From Klebsormidium nitens (lineage: Eukaryota > Streptophyta > Klebsormidiophyceae > Klebsormidiales > Klebsormidiaceae), in the NCBI GenBank assembly GCA_000708835.1, contig DF237173.1, forward strand, positions 25,438 to 89,437: a stretch of DNA of 64,000 bases, written 5' to 3'. Below the pieces are notes generated by a model. That model did no database searches, was not told the origin of the DNA, and saw nothing but the letters and a program-made list of their open reading frames with translations. Both the position numbers and the translations under genes were made by a program. Shown here piece after piece: positions 13,139 through 26,800 of the stretch (position 1 is the stretch's first letter; every line of letters begins with the position of its first letter).

Positions 13139-14051
13139 CGCAAGAGAGTTGTGGTGGTGTATGCCAAAGCTGATGACCACGCTGTGGGTTGATCGACCTC
13201 AGCAGAGCACAAACACAGTGCAATCCTCGCACGCCTCACAAGAAGCGGCAGGAAGCGGCTTTTTTTGTTGTGAAGGTTTGTAATCTTCCTGTCAGCAGTC
13301 ACGCACGGAGGTGACGAGAAGGCTCGCACAGCCGCTCTGACCGGGGTGAAAACGAGCTGCAGGACTTGAGTGGGGAACTGTTTGCTCCAGAACACGAGCT
13401 GGCAACCTGGCAGAGCGTGCTTTTGCAACCTCACGCAGGAATCAGGATTTCAGTGACAGAGTGGAATGCAGACGTCTGTGCACACGCAGCACAGCTCAAA
13501 ACAGAAGCTAGCTAGGTACAAGTTGTTCTGGGTTAAGACCCACGTTTCAGAACAGGTTTACGAGTAGTCGGATCAGCGTTTGCATTAACTGGGTGCGGTT
13601 ATCGACCTAGCTGTGGCACGCGCCGCAGGCTACGGTTTGCTGGTTATATGCAGAGGGTTACGGCCTACTTCCGTGAAACCCAAAAGGCTCCAGCGCAAAC
13701 CTCGATCGAGACCCCAGGACTCATGCCAATGCATGGGCAAAGAGTCGAAAGACGCCACCACTTCTCAAAACGTCTCATTTGAATTGTGGGCGTCTTGTGC
13801 GCGCTTGCCTTGTGCTTGATGTCCTTCAGAAGGTCGTCATATTCGATCTAACATGCTTGATTGGGGATCCTAGGCTGCGTTGTTGTTTGTGTTTCTGTTT
13901 CATCTTCTCGCAAGTTTTACAGACTTTGCAATGCTGCCTCAGGCTTCTTCACCACAGTCTTCAAACTCCTCCTTTTAATATTTGCCATCTCGAAGTCAGG
14001 CAGACGTATTTGTACTGGTTAACTGTGAACTCGCTTCTGACGTTGGAAAGT
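13139..14051. promoter_or_regulatory. Divergent spacer between MCTS1 and the AlkB-like gene
   Basis: About 0.9 kb lies between the two starts. The open frame 13779-14405 enters the first AlkB-like exon, and its upstream part looks non-coding (Cys/Leu/Phe-rich). If the true AlkB start is further upstream, this spacer shrinks accordingly. Nothing else was recognised. Confidence 0.45.
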
Positions 14052-15998
14052 ATGTCACCAGAACTTAACTTGCACCACCAGCAGAAGCATAAGTGGCAAC
14101 AAGTGGCGGGGGTCCCCGGGCTTTGGTTGTGTCCCAATTTTCTAAGGGGCGATCGACAAGAGAAGCTCCTGAAGGACATCTTAGCAGGTACAATTGCTAA
14201 ACAGGAGCTCTATATCTGTGATGTGAATAGAAGCTGCTGGGGCCAATCTGCGAATGACTTGCCAACGTGCGCATGGATTAAAGCACCACCTTCCACATTA
14301 CAAGAGTCCATTGATGCTAAGCCCATGGCCAGATTGAAGGAACTGTTTGTTTGTTGTCAAAAGAAGTTTCACTTTGACATTGAGGTGGTCTGCAGTGGAT
14401 TCTGACTTTTTCTTGTGAGCAACTTGAAGGCCATAGTTCAAATGAGATTCATGATGCCTTGGCACCAGATGACATCTGCCTTGGATTAACATCGTAATGT
14501 GTCTGTGAAATTGGTGCAGAGGGCTGGTTTGAAACGCCGGTCCACAATCAAGTGAGTAAAAATCTGGAAGTGAAACCAAGCCGCGTGTCAAGGAACAGAA
14601 CTTTCAGGGACATCACAATCATCAATGATCATCTTCTGATACTGTTTCTTTCACTTACTCCACCACTTTCTCATCACGCCGTCGCATCCTTCATTGTCAG
14701 ATCAAACCACTAGAAACCCAGGGAGCAGGAATCTTTTAGGTCAAGAATCTATGGTCTGCTCTCATGTAACGTCCTAGTGTGCTGGACCTCCTCCCTGCTT
14801 GTCAGGCGATGCGCTTTGGTGACCTCCCTGCCTGGGCGGAAGCCCTTAGCAAAGACATCCACCAGTCCGTAATACACTTCGCTGGGTCTTTGGATATCGA
14901 CACCCCAGACTCCGAGACTCCGCTCACTCCCCCTCTTCTCTGGCGGGAACCGCTCTTTGACCAGATGATCGTCAACAGTTACCAGCCTGGGGAGGTGAGT
15001 CTGCGTCCAGCCATTGAGCTCTTGATTTTGGGCCGTTTATTCTGTGTTCGAGACCACTCCGACTTTCTGGCATCCGAAGTCCTAAGTTTTTCTGCTTTTG
15101 AAATGAGACCAAGCTCGGACTGTTCGCAATGACAAGGACCTTCAGGTGACCTGAAAGTGGCCCTTAGTTTGCACTATGTTTTAAAATCACCTGAGATCGT
15201 TACCCCCGTTCATCGACCGGGAAAGCGAGGCTCTGAGCATTTCCTGTCACAACTTTTCCTTCTTAGGAGAGATCTGGAACCTCTCGTCTGCAGGGCATCT
15301 CATCGCATGTCGACCTCGCCCGTTTTGAGGACGGGATTGCCATCGTCTCGCTCGGTCGGGAAGAGGTGATGGAGTTCCACCCCGTGCGCGCTGAACAAGA
15401 CTCAGCGAAGTCAGGGCTCAAGCAAGCTAGCGAAGCGGAGTCCTCTGCCACGAGGCAAAGCAAGCGCGTAAAGTATTGTAGGGAGTCGGAGACGGAGTCC
15501 AGGGCAGACGAAGCTCGTCGAGATAGTGCCGAGCTTTTTCACACCGGCTGCAATCAGAGACGCGGGAGTGAACCGTTTGTCGGTCGGAGTGTAAGTCCAA
15601 GCACAGGACAAAATGGCACCACAGATGTGGACGGTGAGCTAAGCAACAAGGCAGGTTGCTTGCACAGACAACGTAGCGCAGAAGGTCATAAAGCGCCGAT
15701 TCGGGTGAGCGACAGTGAAGCAACCATCGCTGAAAGGGGCCAGTCCGAAAGTCACGACAACGGCCAAATTTCACCGAGTATAGCTGAAGCCACTGAGATG
15801 CATAAGTTATCTGGCAGATCTAATGATGGAGTACAGAGGCTGGTGCTCTCTCCAGGAAGTCTGCTGCTAATGTCAGGCGAAGCTCGATACAACTGGAAGC
15901 ACGGCATTCCAGGTCGTACAGAGATCGACAAGACCTTGCAAACATCGGACAAGGTGCGCATAAGCGTGACTCTGAGACGGCTGTGTCAGACGAGCTAG
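14052..15998 (+). CDS. AlkB-type Fe(II)/2-oxoglutarate dioxygenase with a long internal insert
   Basis: AlkB-family enzymes oxidatively remove methyl groups from nucleic acids or act on proteins; the substrate here cannot be told. Exons 14052-14187, 14520-14551, 14806-14994 and 15294-15998 join in phase to 353 residues. Visible features are VPGLWLCPNFL, the QAMRFGDLP motif, IVNSYQPGEGI, the iron-binding HVD in SSHVDLARFEDG, then SPGSLLLMSGEARYNWKHGI with the second iron His, and a terminal RISVTLRRLC with the 2-oxoglutarate Arg. This pattern is that of small plant AlkB homologues resembling Arabidopsis At4g02485. Between the FHP strand and SPGSLL lie about 160 hydrophilic residues absent from relatives as I remember them. 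That part could be an in-frame intron (for example 15381 to about 15835). The start is the ATG nearest the conserved region and may be too far downstream. Confidence 0.88.
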
Positions 15999-16989
15999 GC
16001 GTACGCAACGTGTTGATCCTGCACTTTGAATCTGTCATGCATTTGCGCTTCTTCCATGACCTCAATGTCGATGTGCATGTTGGCAACGCATGCAATGCTC
16101 GGGTCGATCCGTCAATTTTAGCTATCATGTGGCACTGACAACTCAATCAATATGCGGTCTGGCCGCGATCATGTTCGTCTAGCTGCAGCTAGCCTCCGAT
16201 CGACCCATGGTTCACTAAGAAATATATATAGATTCAAGAGGTTGGTCTGCATGATCCGAGGAGATTCCTAGCTAAGTACGATAAGTCATGGACGTGTGCA
16301 CTGCAGCGTATTTAAAGTACGCACTGCCTGGGCGCTGGCACGTTTGTTCAAATTAGTTTTGCAGATTAATACCAATCAATGCAGTGCTTTGAATCATGCA
16401 TAACATAGGCCTTTTTGCGACCCATGGCATATGTCCAATTGCCATGGGTCATTGGCCCGGCGTGCGCACGTGCACATGCCGGCGTTGAACATTTCATAGC
16501 TGTAGCTTGGATCAAGTTATATCACAAACCGCGGCACGCACCGCGTATGTGGCTCATGGGTCATAGCTGCATCACAAAAGATCTGCATCATGCCATGCAC
16601 CATGATTGATATTATTATTAAACACAAAACAGAGAACTATCTATCAAGAAAGTACACAGGGCTGCACGCATGATTCTGTGAACAACCAAGTAGATACACA
16701 CCTGTCTTTGGATCACGTGCTCTTGCCCCTTGGCAACAAAAAGCGTGCGTTCATTGTGCCGCCCAATTCGGGGATTCGCTTCCCTTTCTAGAAACCTTGT
16801 CTAACACGAGCATACCTCGATCAACCCGATCCAACCCAAGTCCCCTGGTGCAAGTTTTCAGTCTCCAACTCCATTCTACAACGGAAGTCTTGCTGGTTTC
16901 GTCCCCTCTCAAGCCAACAAGAGGGGCCCATGTGTTCGACAAACGCATCATGAGTCTCGACAACAACGTTCCGATCAGATTTGGCCGCT
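15999..16989. other. Convergent 3' spacer, CATG/TGCA-rich
   Basis: This lies between the stop of the AlkB-like gene and the stop of the RsmB-like gene. No gene is visible. About 18 CATG occur in the 640 bp from 16021 to 16660, several as CCATGG, GCATGC or TGCATG palindromes; chance predicts two or three. The composition turns AT-rich near 16600-16640. Confidence 0.5.
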
Positions 16990-19900
16990 TTAAGAAGCGG
17001 CCGCTCTCCGGAGACGAGCTCCAAAAGCCCCGTCGATGCCGTCTCGGAAGGGCAACGTCGCATAGAAGCCCCTTGCTGTGACGGCTTGAATCGGTACATA
17101 AGGTGTTGCCGACTCAATTGAAAACTCCTGCGCGATCGAACGGGACTGTCAGACTCAAACTCCGGACTCGACAATCTGCAATAGAAACCCAGTAAGAGTG
17201 GACACAGTAACACTCATGTGCCTAGCAGAACTTTGCAATGTTAACGCGTTTCGAGATTGACGCGATGCGCTTTAGGCGCTTACATACAGAGCAGACTAGT
17301 ATTCCCTGTCTTTCCGCTTCTTAGCTTCTCGAAAGCCGGAAGTTTCCCTTACTCTTGCTTTGTAGCAGGCAGCAAGCAGGCAGCAGACCCCAGCCCGCCC
17401 ATGAGACTAGACTTGTGGCTGTTATAGTGGGTACCCATTTTCGGCAAGTCGGTTAGGCTGCTATAACGAAGCCACGTGAACAGGCCATTTTGCACAGCTT
17501 TTGCGTATGTCCACCATTTCTATTGATTCTTTTTGCTTGCAAGACCTCAGAACAGCTGAAAAGAAGGTCTTGTGAGCTTTGGAACCACCACTTTAGAGCA
17601 TAAAGTGGAGGAAGAGCGGGAACAAAGCCGCCATGGTTGCGCAGCTAAACAATAGCCGTTCGATCGTCCAGCTGGCAGGCTTACCTTCCATCGCCGGAGC
17701 TCAAAAGTTGGGACTTGTCAAAGTTAGGTACCCGGTATAACAGCCACGAGAGAAACGACGATGCTGAGGATATCAAAAGCCAAGAGGATCAAGAAGACCC
17801 ATCACACATGTATGTTTGTGGAGGGAAAACTCTCACGAGACGGAAAAGCAAGAAGAAAGGAAATGGAGACGCCTTGTGTTGGTGTCTTACAAACAGCTGC
17901 CTCAAGCTCCCGCTGACGCCTGTCAATTGTCAAAATAACGAGATTGCAGAGCAGCATTCACCTGGTGTCGCTCCAGAAAGACCTCCACCATGAGTGCACG
18001 TTCACCAAAAAGGTGCCACGAAAGCACACAATCAAGAAGAATCGACACCTCAGAAAAGCTGAACAAAGCTCACCGGGTGTCTCTCCAGGAAGGCCTCCAC
18101 TTGCATCTCGTTCTCCTCGGGCTCGACGGAGCAGGTGGAGTAGACGAGCAGGCCGCCCGGCTTGACGAACGCGACCGCCGCGTCCAGCAGCTCCGCCTGC
18201 AACTTCACCAGCTCCTCCAGGTTGGCCTGGCTCTTGCGCCACCGCAGGTCCGCACGCTGCGGGGAGAACATCAGAAGAACAATCAGTCAAAGAGACGGAA
18301 GCATTATGCACGTGCGCTGAAAGGTTGCCCAGCTCGTCCAGGTGCGCCTGGCTCTTGCGCCACTGCAAATCCGCACGCTGCGACGGACCGCGATAGAGCC
18401 ACGTCAGCCCTTTCAACAGCATCCCCGGCCCCCGTCCCAAACTTACTGATTCTCCTTGACCCCGCTCAGGCAGGATGGTCAGTGGTGATATTGTGATATT
18501 GGCGACTAAGATTTGGAACTTTTGAACTCACCCGTGCGACGACCCCCAGGCCTGTGCATGGCGCATCCACCAGAACCTTGTCCGCAAGCCGCGGCCGGTT
18601 GCGCTGCAGAAAGGAAGCAAGACACGTTCGTTATTTCATCACAGCAGCTTATTGAAAATTTGAGTTCAGCAGATCACGGTAGTGGCTTGAAAGACTGGCA
18701 GCTTCGACAAGGAGCGCTGTATCGTTACTTGTGTACTCTTCCAGAACCAGGTATTCTCCGACTTTATTAAACAACGTATTCAAAAAATGGCTATGCTCCA
18801 GAAAATTAAGGGAAAGGGTTCTCTCGACTTCCAATCAGTGGTACCCGCAGCCAGGGCTATTTTTTTGCACACTGCAGCATCTTCGGACGGCCGTCGACGA
18901 ACGGCGACTTCTCTACATCAGCACAAGCCCTCAAGCACTGCATCCAACCAGCCTGGCGCACACTAGATATTCTTTTCTGGCGGTATTCACTGCATCAAAG
19001 CCCTCCCTTGGTACGACTACCCACTGCTAGAACGACGAACTAGTCGGCCGGTGTCGCCGCTATGACAATGAATGTCTCTGCAGGGACAGCTACTGGAGCG
19101 CAGAAGTGTCTGCACGAAGTCCGCTGTTTCCCAGTGCACTTTCTGAGCCCAAATCCGATTGGTACCGAAAGGGGCTTACCGCGAGGTAGCGGAGGTCCCC
19201 GGCCCCCGTCTCGATCACGTTGTCGAGTCCCATCTTCTTCGAAACCTCCGTCAGCTTCTGTAACCGCGCCGCATGGATGTCGAGCGCCAAAACGGACCCT
19301 GCACGGATTTAACGTGAATCTGCTTGTCTGCCCGCCTGATATTGCCACGTGTTGTTTTCTTAATGCCAGTGGCATACCTCCCTGCACATCAATTACGACC
19401 TGCAGTCGCCCTATTCATGGGCACCACACAAGCGGTCCCGTCTTCGGCCAAGCCGACCATACTTACCAACCGTTCTGCAGGCGAAGCTAAACCTTATAAA
19501 GCCCCAAGAGCCTAGCTGCGGATCGACGTCTTTGAACGCCTCACCTTCTCCATTCAGCCTTTCCGCGGCATTGAACGTCTTCCCCCCCGGTGCAGCACAC
19601 GTGTCGATGATGAAGTCCCCTGGCGTCGGGTCGAGCAAGTTGACGACCAGACCTGTAGAGAAGGGCTCAGTATTTTATGCGACTTGCAGCTTTCCAGTTG
19701 GTTCCGAAGGGCCGAGTTAAAATTTACCCTTCAAGGGTCGATGCAACGAGTCGTTGGTAAGCTGCCTGTGCAAAGGGCGGTCTACCAATTCCTGACACTC
19801 GTCCTCGTCGACTTGCGAAACGGGCACAACTGGCACAGATACGATTCACCGCCAGTGTTCTTGTCGTAACCTCGCCCACGCTGCCGAGCTCTTGCTCTTT

Positions 19901-22900
19901 GAATTGCACAAAAATCTTCCAAAACGGACCAGCAACGCCAGCCCACGCGGCCTCAGACCCACCTCGCATGGCCCCAGCCTCGAGAGAAGGCCCATGCTCG
20001 AAAATAGTGTACGAGTTGAAACACAAGGCCAGCAAATGATATGTTTAAAACGAAAGGTCCGTCGGCTCACCGGCACTCTCATCCTGAACCGAGCAGAGGC
20101 CTTCGTCCAGCAACTCGCGGATAGCCTGTACGGAAATGGGAAACGCCATGAGGAGCAGCTGAGCAGTAACGGGCAGGAATTTGCACCCTTCGTCCACTTA
20201 CCAGGTTGGCAGCGTCCAACAGATTTAGGCACCTTCCTAACTACTTCGACAGAATATACACATATACAGTGACCGAGTGCATCTTGGTCCTTTCTACCGT
20301 ATGCGCACAGGGCTCGGTGATGGCCAACGAGACACGTGACGGCTAGGAAGAAAGTAGCGTGTGCTGGGGTTGAAAGTACGTCTCACCTGCATCCCGTTCT
20401 GTACTCGCAGGACGTTGGGAAGGTAGGGCGATTCAACATACTCCACCTGCAGAAGACAGCAGCATAACTGACTCACCGACCAGACATGGCCTCACGCCTT
20501 TCCAAGCGGAGATGGACGAACTGTTAATAGGCTGTACATGGCAGTGCAAGCAATCGGGAAGAGAGTAGGAATACCCATAAGAGAGCCTTCTCCCGGGAGC
20601 ATTCGGAGGGATTGCCAGCCGTAGAGAAAAGTAGAACACTTCTGGAAGCGACATATAAGGAAGTGAACCTTAGCTCGCTCCAGCCATAACACGCAACCAG
20701 GACTGCATGAAGCATAAGAAAAGAAGGCAAATTTGGTTGATTGGAAGTAGAAGACCAAGACTTGTTCCAGTACAAATGGCAAAACATCACACCTTCTTAT
20801 TTGCCTTAGCGAGCTTCTCTAGCTCCTCTTTGAAACCGTCGAGTGTGGTGCCCCTCGCAACACTTGGCCTGCAAACATACATATATTTTGGTCAGCAGCT
20901 GCCAAGAATTGCAAAGAATCTCGGCATGAGGGAATGACAACCAAAATACTAGCCACGTGGTACATATCTAGCGCACAGAGAATCAGCACGTTCATTCTGT
21001 TTGCCAGCACGCCAATCTAGCTGAGTTGAAGGACGTGCAAGCTTGGGATCAAAATTCGTTCGAGCGCTGCAGCCCTTATTGGCGGTGAACGATGCGCCAG
21101 CTCATAAAACCTGTTGATCAGAGGCGTCAAGCGGAGGTGGGCGAGCGCTCAGTGGTGCAAGTAAGGGGGAGACAACACATTCATAGATTAGTGAAAGCGC
21201 TTCGACCAAGGCTCACCTCACACCAAAGGCGGGGACCGCATTATTCCACTTCAGAAACTGGATGGCGTGCTCCTCCCCATACCTCTCAAGCCACCTTTCT
21301 ACGATCCACTGGAACAGACACAAACGCATCGTTCAAACGGCAACGCATAATTGATTGTTGCAAGTTTGACCAGAGACATCTTTCAAGAACGAGCAGAGCC
21401 AATAGACGAATTGACGGCCCCATATCCGTCCCACTCCTCGGATGTGCCTGTCCCCCAATCACCAATGGAAAGTCTGATGGCGTAAAACCAGACGACTGAT
21501 AGACTCCTACTTATCCGCACTTCACGAAACAGGATCACCAGCCAAACAATGTCGACAACATCACTATTATTCCAAGACATGCTCACCGTTGGCTGCGAGT
21601 GCATGATCCCGAGCACATCCGCGTTTGTGACCTTCCCCCCGGCCTTAGGTTCCGGCAGCGTCCCCGCCTCCTTCATCTGTGTCACTTGCCTGAGGACATA
21701 ATTCACAAACTTGGCCGCGTTGTCTCCACCTCCCTTGATGTACTTAGTCAGCTGAACCATCTCGTTGACCACATGAGAAGGCTGCCCCAGTTTCAGCACC
21801 TCGCAGGCCCCAAGCCTGAGGAGTTGCTTCATTGCGCCCTTGACCTTCTGCTTCTTGCCCTCCCGCTCAAAGACACTTTCAATGACAAAGTCCAAGTAGC
21901 GCCGCCACTTGGTGGTTGACGAGACAAGCTCGGTGACCTGGCGCAGGTCGGCCTTAGAGAGTGGTTCAATCTTAAGCCCCAGCGACTTCTCAACGACGCG
22001 CAGGCTGACTTGCTGGCCATTGCGGTCCAGCAGGCTTGCGTAGGCGGCGTCGTTCTCAATGCGCAGCAGGTGCAAGAGTGCAACTGGAAAAAGAGAATGA
22101 GAGGTATGCTTGAATAGCTACCCCTAAATCCTACTAACCATCCACTGGGACAGCGGAAGGCTTTTGCTGATAAAAAGTAGATATGCTTGAGGCGTGAGCT
22201 TATGCTTGGGTGATCAGAAGGAAGGCAACACTTCAACCGTTACCAATAGAAAGCAAGGAGGTTAGCAGAATGCACGGAAAACCTGAGCCTATGTAGTCAA
22301 CAAAGCATACGTACTGGCTCCACTCGATATAGGGCCATAGGGCCCAATACCATACAGGAATGAGTTCTGACACCAATGCATCGAAGTTGTGGTTGTCAAG
22401 CTCCAGCAGTGGAATGGCCACATTCACGGAGATGCGACTTACATTCTCCTCATTCTTTCTGTTCAAAGCAGGCATAGATACAAAGGACGAAGGACACAGA
22501 GCACATCTGCTTTAGCAAGAGACAGCACCTCACGACCACCCTGCATCAAAGAGATTCACCTCCAGCCACACTGCCTCACATTCATTTTCTCACATTGTGA
22601 GCCACATTCTCAATACTCACCGGCTCTCTTCGTGGACACCTTCAATCTTTTTGCATCTTGCGCATACACACGCTTCTTCTGACCACCCTGCTTTGCGTCC
22701 ACAGGCTCTGACTCCGCCTGATCATCAACCCTGGATGTCGCAACCCCCTCAGGAAGCTCCTCTGTATCCACTATACCTGCTCCGCCGGTTAATCTACCGT
22801 CCGCAGGATTAGACTTTCGGGGTCTTCCTCTCTGTCTTTTTGATGCAGGGTTTGCCTCTGCCTCAGCAGACGCAGCTCCCTCCACAGAAGCAGCATTCTG

Positions 22901-23236
22901 TGCTCCAGTCTCAGCCCCCTCTTTCTTGGCCTGCCGCCTCCGTCTGACAGGCTTTGTGTCTGGGGTCGCCAGAACGGGCTCTTCTGATGTCGATACATCC
23001 TTTTCAATTGCTTCCGTGGTGTCCGTCACTGCAGAAGCAAGAATGGATCGACTGGCACAGCGCTTGGCCAACTCCTTTGAAAAAGACCATCTACTTTGCG
23101 AATGTGGTAGCAGAGGGCAACTTTTGGTAAACCCAAGCCTGCGGAAATTCTGCAGGGCATCACCTTCGTGGAGAGGTTTCTGACACGCCCATCTGCTGCA
23201 ACAGGCAGACAAGGAGGGGGCTATGACCGACGTCAT
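16990..23236 (-). CDS. NusB/RsmB-type rRNA cytosine-C5 methyltransferase, probably organellar
   Basis: This enzyme transfers methyl from AdoMet to C5 of a cytosine in small-subunit rRNA. Eleven exons join in phase to 671 residues: 23236-22621, 22083-21587, 21308-21217, 20868-20793, 20446-20387, 20125-20071, 19652-19545, 19298-19180, 18603-18532, 18256-18074 and 17127-16990. Order of parts: a Ser/Arg-rich N-terminus that could be a transit peptide; a charged stretch with an AT-hook-like RGRPRK; the NusB-like helical domain (exon 2); then the methyltransferase. The AdoMet motif is DTCAAPGGKT, the next acidic strand is VLALDIHAARL, and the two catalytic cysteines are in DAPCTGLG and YSTCSVEPEEN. 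The C-terminus GIDGAFGARL is typical of RsmB. Organelle targeting is inferred from the N-terminal extension only. Intron 9 holds a partial copy of exon 10. Confidence 0.93.
18322..18377 (-). repeat. Partial tandem copy of RsmB exon 10 start, with acceptor
   Basis: Reading the minus strand from 18377, about 56 bases match the first part of the functional exon beginning at 18256, with roughly eight differences. They encode RADLQWRKSQAHLDELG against RADLRWRKSQANLEELV. The copy keeps a usable CGCAG acceptor but loses the remaining 120 bases of the exon, including the second catalytic cysteine motif. Offset between copies is 121 bp. Splicing to it would read on through intron into the true exon region or need another donor. 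Confidence 0.8.
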
Positions 23237-23845
23237 GCTTTCCTCCCCAGCGCCCTTGGTCGCTCAACTGCGGAGCTCCTTTCCAAATCCAATCAACACA
23301 TTCTGACGAGTGCGACCGCCATCCCCTGCATGCCAACTTCCTCTTTCAAATTTAATGCTGTTCAAAGCTCAAGCCTAAGGACTCAGGAGATTGGTGCCAG
23401 AAACTTCAACACCGCTAAACTTTCTGACGTGACAGCTAAGTTCTTGTTCCTGGACCCGCGATCGTGGATTCAATCTTGAAGGTGCAATTCAAACCGTCCG
23501 ATCAGAGCGTTCTGACACGGAGCCGGCGGGAGCAGGCTGGTTCGTGAACAGACTGCTGCCTGCAGACTGCAGGTCGATGTTTTGCAGGTGGCCCTGGTGG
23601 GCCGAAGATCTTGCAGGTAGACTCGCCAAAGGAAGATCAGGATCCATGGTGCGCCTTCAGGTTCCAGCGTCTCTTGCTTTGTGCTGTTCGTGATGCACCT
23701 CAAGAGACCCTGCACTCCACTTTTGTTCTCACAAGCTGCGGTTCCTGTGGGGAGCCAAACCAGGCCCTGCATTGGTGATGACGTGACAAACGCGGGAGAC
23801 AAAGCCCTCCCAAAGTGCTAGATCTGCCTCTCGCCCCAAGCAGGG
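23237..23845. promoter_or_regulatory. Divergent spacer between RsmB and Pumilio genes
   Basis: About 600 bp carries both 5' leaders and promoters. No gene or clear promoter element was recognised; open frames here are short and lack recognisable domains. Confidence 0.45.
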
Positions 23846-26800
23846 ATGGAGCCAGACGATGATGGCGAGTTTGAACAACTCTTGGGGGAGATTCCCAGGG
23901 CAACTTCTGCTCCACCACATCTGGAAGAGCTGCAGAAGGCGTATGGGGGCCAGCTGGACGATCCTCTCCTGCTCATGAGGCCTGATGAGAGTCCTGTCGT
24001 GAACCCCAACATCGACATCCGCTCTGACGAGCTGTACGACACCTTCTACCGCTCGTACTCTGGGACAAAGAAGCTGCCCCCGCCGTTACCCCTTGAGGAC
24101 GCGCGGCGAGGGGAGACCAGTGGCTTGTCTCCCAGGGGTCTGCAACCCCAGCTCTCCCCCTTCTACAGCGGCCTAGATCTGGACAGCCCTCGCTTTGTGA
24201 GGTCCCACTTGAGCCAGCATGGCGGGCCCTCCCCGCAGCACCTCCCGCAACATTATCACTCGCCGCACCATCCGCCGCCCTCCCATCACCAGAGGAGGCA
24301 CTCTCAGGAGCATCTAGACTCAGTACATGGCCATGGCCACCGACGGCACTCCTCCCAGGGGTTCCTTGACAGGGACCTCTCCCTCGTCTCATCCTTTGGG
24401 GGTTTGAGCATGGACGAGGGGGGGTCCAGCAGATCTGGGGGCGGCACCGGGGACTCCATCACGTCCGGGGGGGGTGCAAGCCCGGGAGACGATAGCCGAC
24501 TGAAGTTGCAGCAGTTGCGGCGCTCGTACGATGCAATGGACGGGGGTTATCAGGAGGGGTTTGCCAAGAACGGCGGCGGGGGGCTCAGTTCCTTCGGATC
24601 TGCGTCCTCGCTGGACGGTTACATCAGCAGGGCTTCCCTGGGGGGCTTGGACGGGCTAGGAAAGCGGGTTCCGGCTGCTGATCATGGTTTTTCGCAGCGC
24701 TCCGCGTCGGTGGAGAGCTTCCAGGGGGGCGGTTCTCTAGAGCAGCTCTTGCGCACCCGCAGCTCTCCTGTCTATGACAATGCGGGATACAGCCGCTCAG
24801 GAAAGGCGTCGTCTTCGTCCTTGGAAGGGTACCCTGGCTCAGGCAATCTGGACGCTTATGTCAGCAGGCTGAATGGAGCCGCAGATCTGTATGCCCCCCA
24901 GGTGCCGCCGGCTTATTTAAGCGAGTACGACGTGGCCGCGTTCTTACAAACGCAGCAGCAGATGCAGAAGGCGGTGCTTCAGACGCAGCGGCTGCAGCAG
25001 CAGATGGAGGAGGAGCGCTTACGTCACCGCTTACAGCAGCAGCAGTTGCTGTTGCAGCAGCAGGCGCTTGCGGCGGCGGCGGTCCAGCAGCAGCGCTTCC
25101 ACCAGAGCCAGATGGAGGCCGCCGCGGCGGCGGGGATGCCCTACGCCCGCAGCTACTCCCCCCCGCAGCGAATGCCGTCCCCGCTGCACACCCCCCCCCT
25201 GCACAAGGTGCGCAGCGGCGGCGGCGAGGCTGGCTGGAGCGGCCTCGAGCGCGCAGGCAGCATTTGCAAGTATTATTTGCAGGGGTACTGCAGCAGGGGG
25301 GACGGGTGCCCGTTCGTGCATGCCGAGCCAAAGAAGGAGCAACGGGGGGCGCCGGCGATGCCACATTCTCGGGAGGAGCCGCGATACCGGTACGGGGGGG
25401 AGAAGGGCATCCCGCGGCCGGCGAGCCGGGAGCGGTTGGTCGGGAATGGGAGCAACGGCCACCACCATCACGGCGGGGGGGAGCACCACCTGAAGGCCTC
25501 CCCTGCCGTGCACCCCCCCCTGGCGAAATACACGTCGCTCGCGGAGGTCGAGGGCAAGATCTACCAGATCGCCAAGGACCAGCACGGATGCCGCTTCCTG
25601 CAGAAGCAGTTTGACGAGGGGGGCCCGGGCGAGGTCGAGAAGATCTTCCGGGAGATCATTGTCCATGTGGTCGAGCTGATGACGGACCCGTTTGGCAACT
25701 ATCTGATCCAGAAGCTGCTCGAGTGCTGCAACCAGGAGCAGCGGCAGGCGGTGCTGGACCGGGTCATCGCGGCCAAGGAACTTGTGTCCATCTCGCTCAA
25801 TATGCACGGGTGAGCCGGCGGTGCATCCTACTGTCTCCTTCTGTTTTTTAATCTTAGCCTGCTCACTTTTTGCTGAGAAAACTGCGTTTGTGTGGTGGTA
25901 CTGCCGTGTCTCTGGAACCCCTGCTTGAGTGTACTCGGTTGCTCAAGCTGTTTGTTTCAGGCGCCCCATTGCAAAGCCTCCAACTTTCTAGTACCTCTGT
26001 AAGTAAGTTTCCTCCTTCTTATTCACATGTTAAGAACCTTCTCTCACTTTGAGGCGCCACTCTTTCGCACATTCGCCCTGCTTTTCGCAAGCAAGGGTCG
26101 GTTGTTTGGTACATCCTTGAAACTTTTTGTTGACGTGTTCTCGGGTCTGCATTGCTCTCGCTTTTCTGCCAACTTCTCAGCCACCGCAGAGTCTGCCAGC
26201 GCTTGTCAAACGTGACCCTTGTTATCGTGGCTACACTATTTTGGTGGTCGCATGGTCTCTGCTTGGATTGCACACTGGCTGTGCAAGCAGAGGAAAAGGT
26301 TTTCAGTCATGTCCTGAGGTTGGAAAGATCAAGACAGGTCTTATGAGCATTGCTCTCTACAGGTATCAAAGAGCTGTGAACTCCTGCATCAGTCTGGACA
26401 CTGGCTTTGTTCGGCCTATGTTGGCTGCATTTCTTCATCTGGCCTTGTACTCCTGCTCTACCCGCCTTGGAACGATGTACCATGGCACAAGCATGCTGAG
26501 TGGCCCAGGCAAACATATTCCTGTCCTGTTTTCATTGGCTTCACTGAACAAGGTCTTACCTTGACAGTATCGTGATGCAGAAATGCACATCTGCCAGGTC
26601 CTGCTCTGCTTGTGGCTGTACAATGGGGAATAACATGATAACGGATGAGGCTGCATATTGCTTATTCCATTGTTGATGACTCTGTGACCTTTTTCTGATC
26701 AGTGGCACTTTAAAGGCTCAGCCAGTCCCCATACATCTCAGGTCAGGATCTATCCTTATCCTGCTCTGACCCACATTTGGTTTACGCTGATTTGTTGTTA

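Noticed and set aside
24861-25807. Large antisense open frames opposite Pumilio exon 1
   Set aside because: They are Arg/Pro/Ala-rich shadows of a GC-rich coding exon, and the sense strand has the PUF and CCCH domains.
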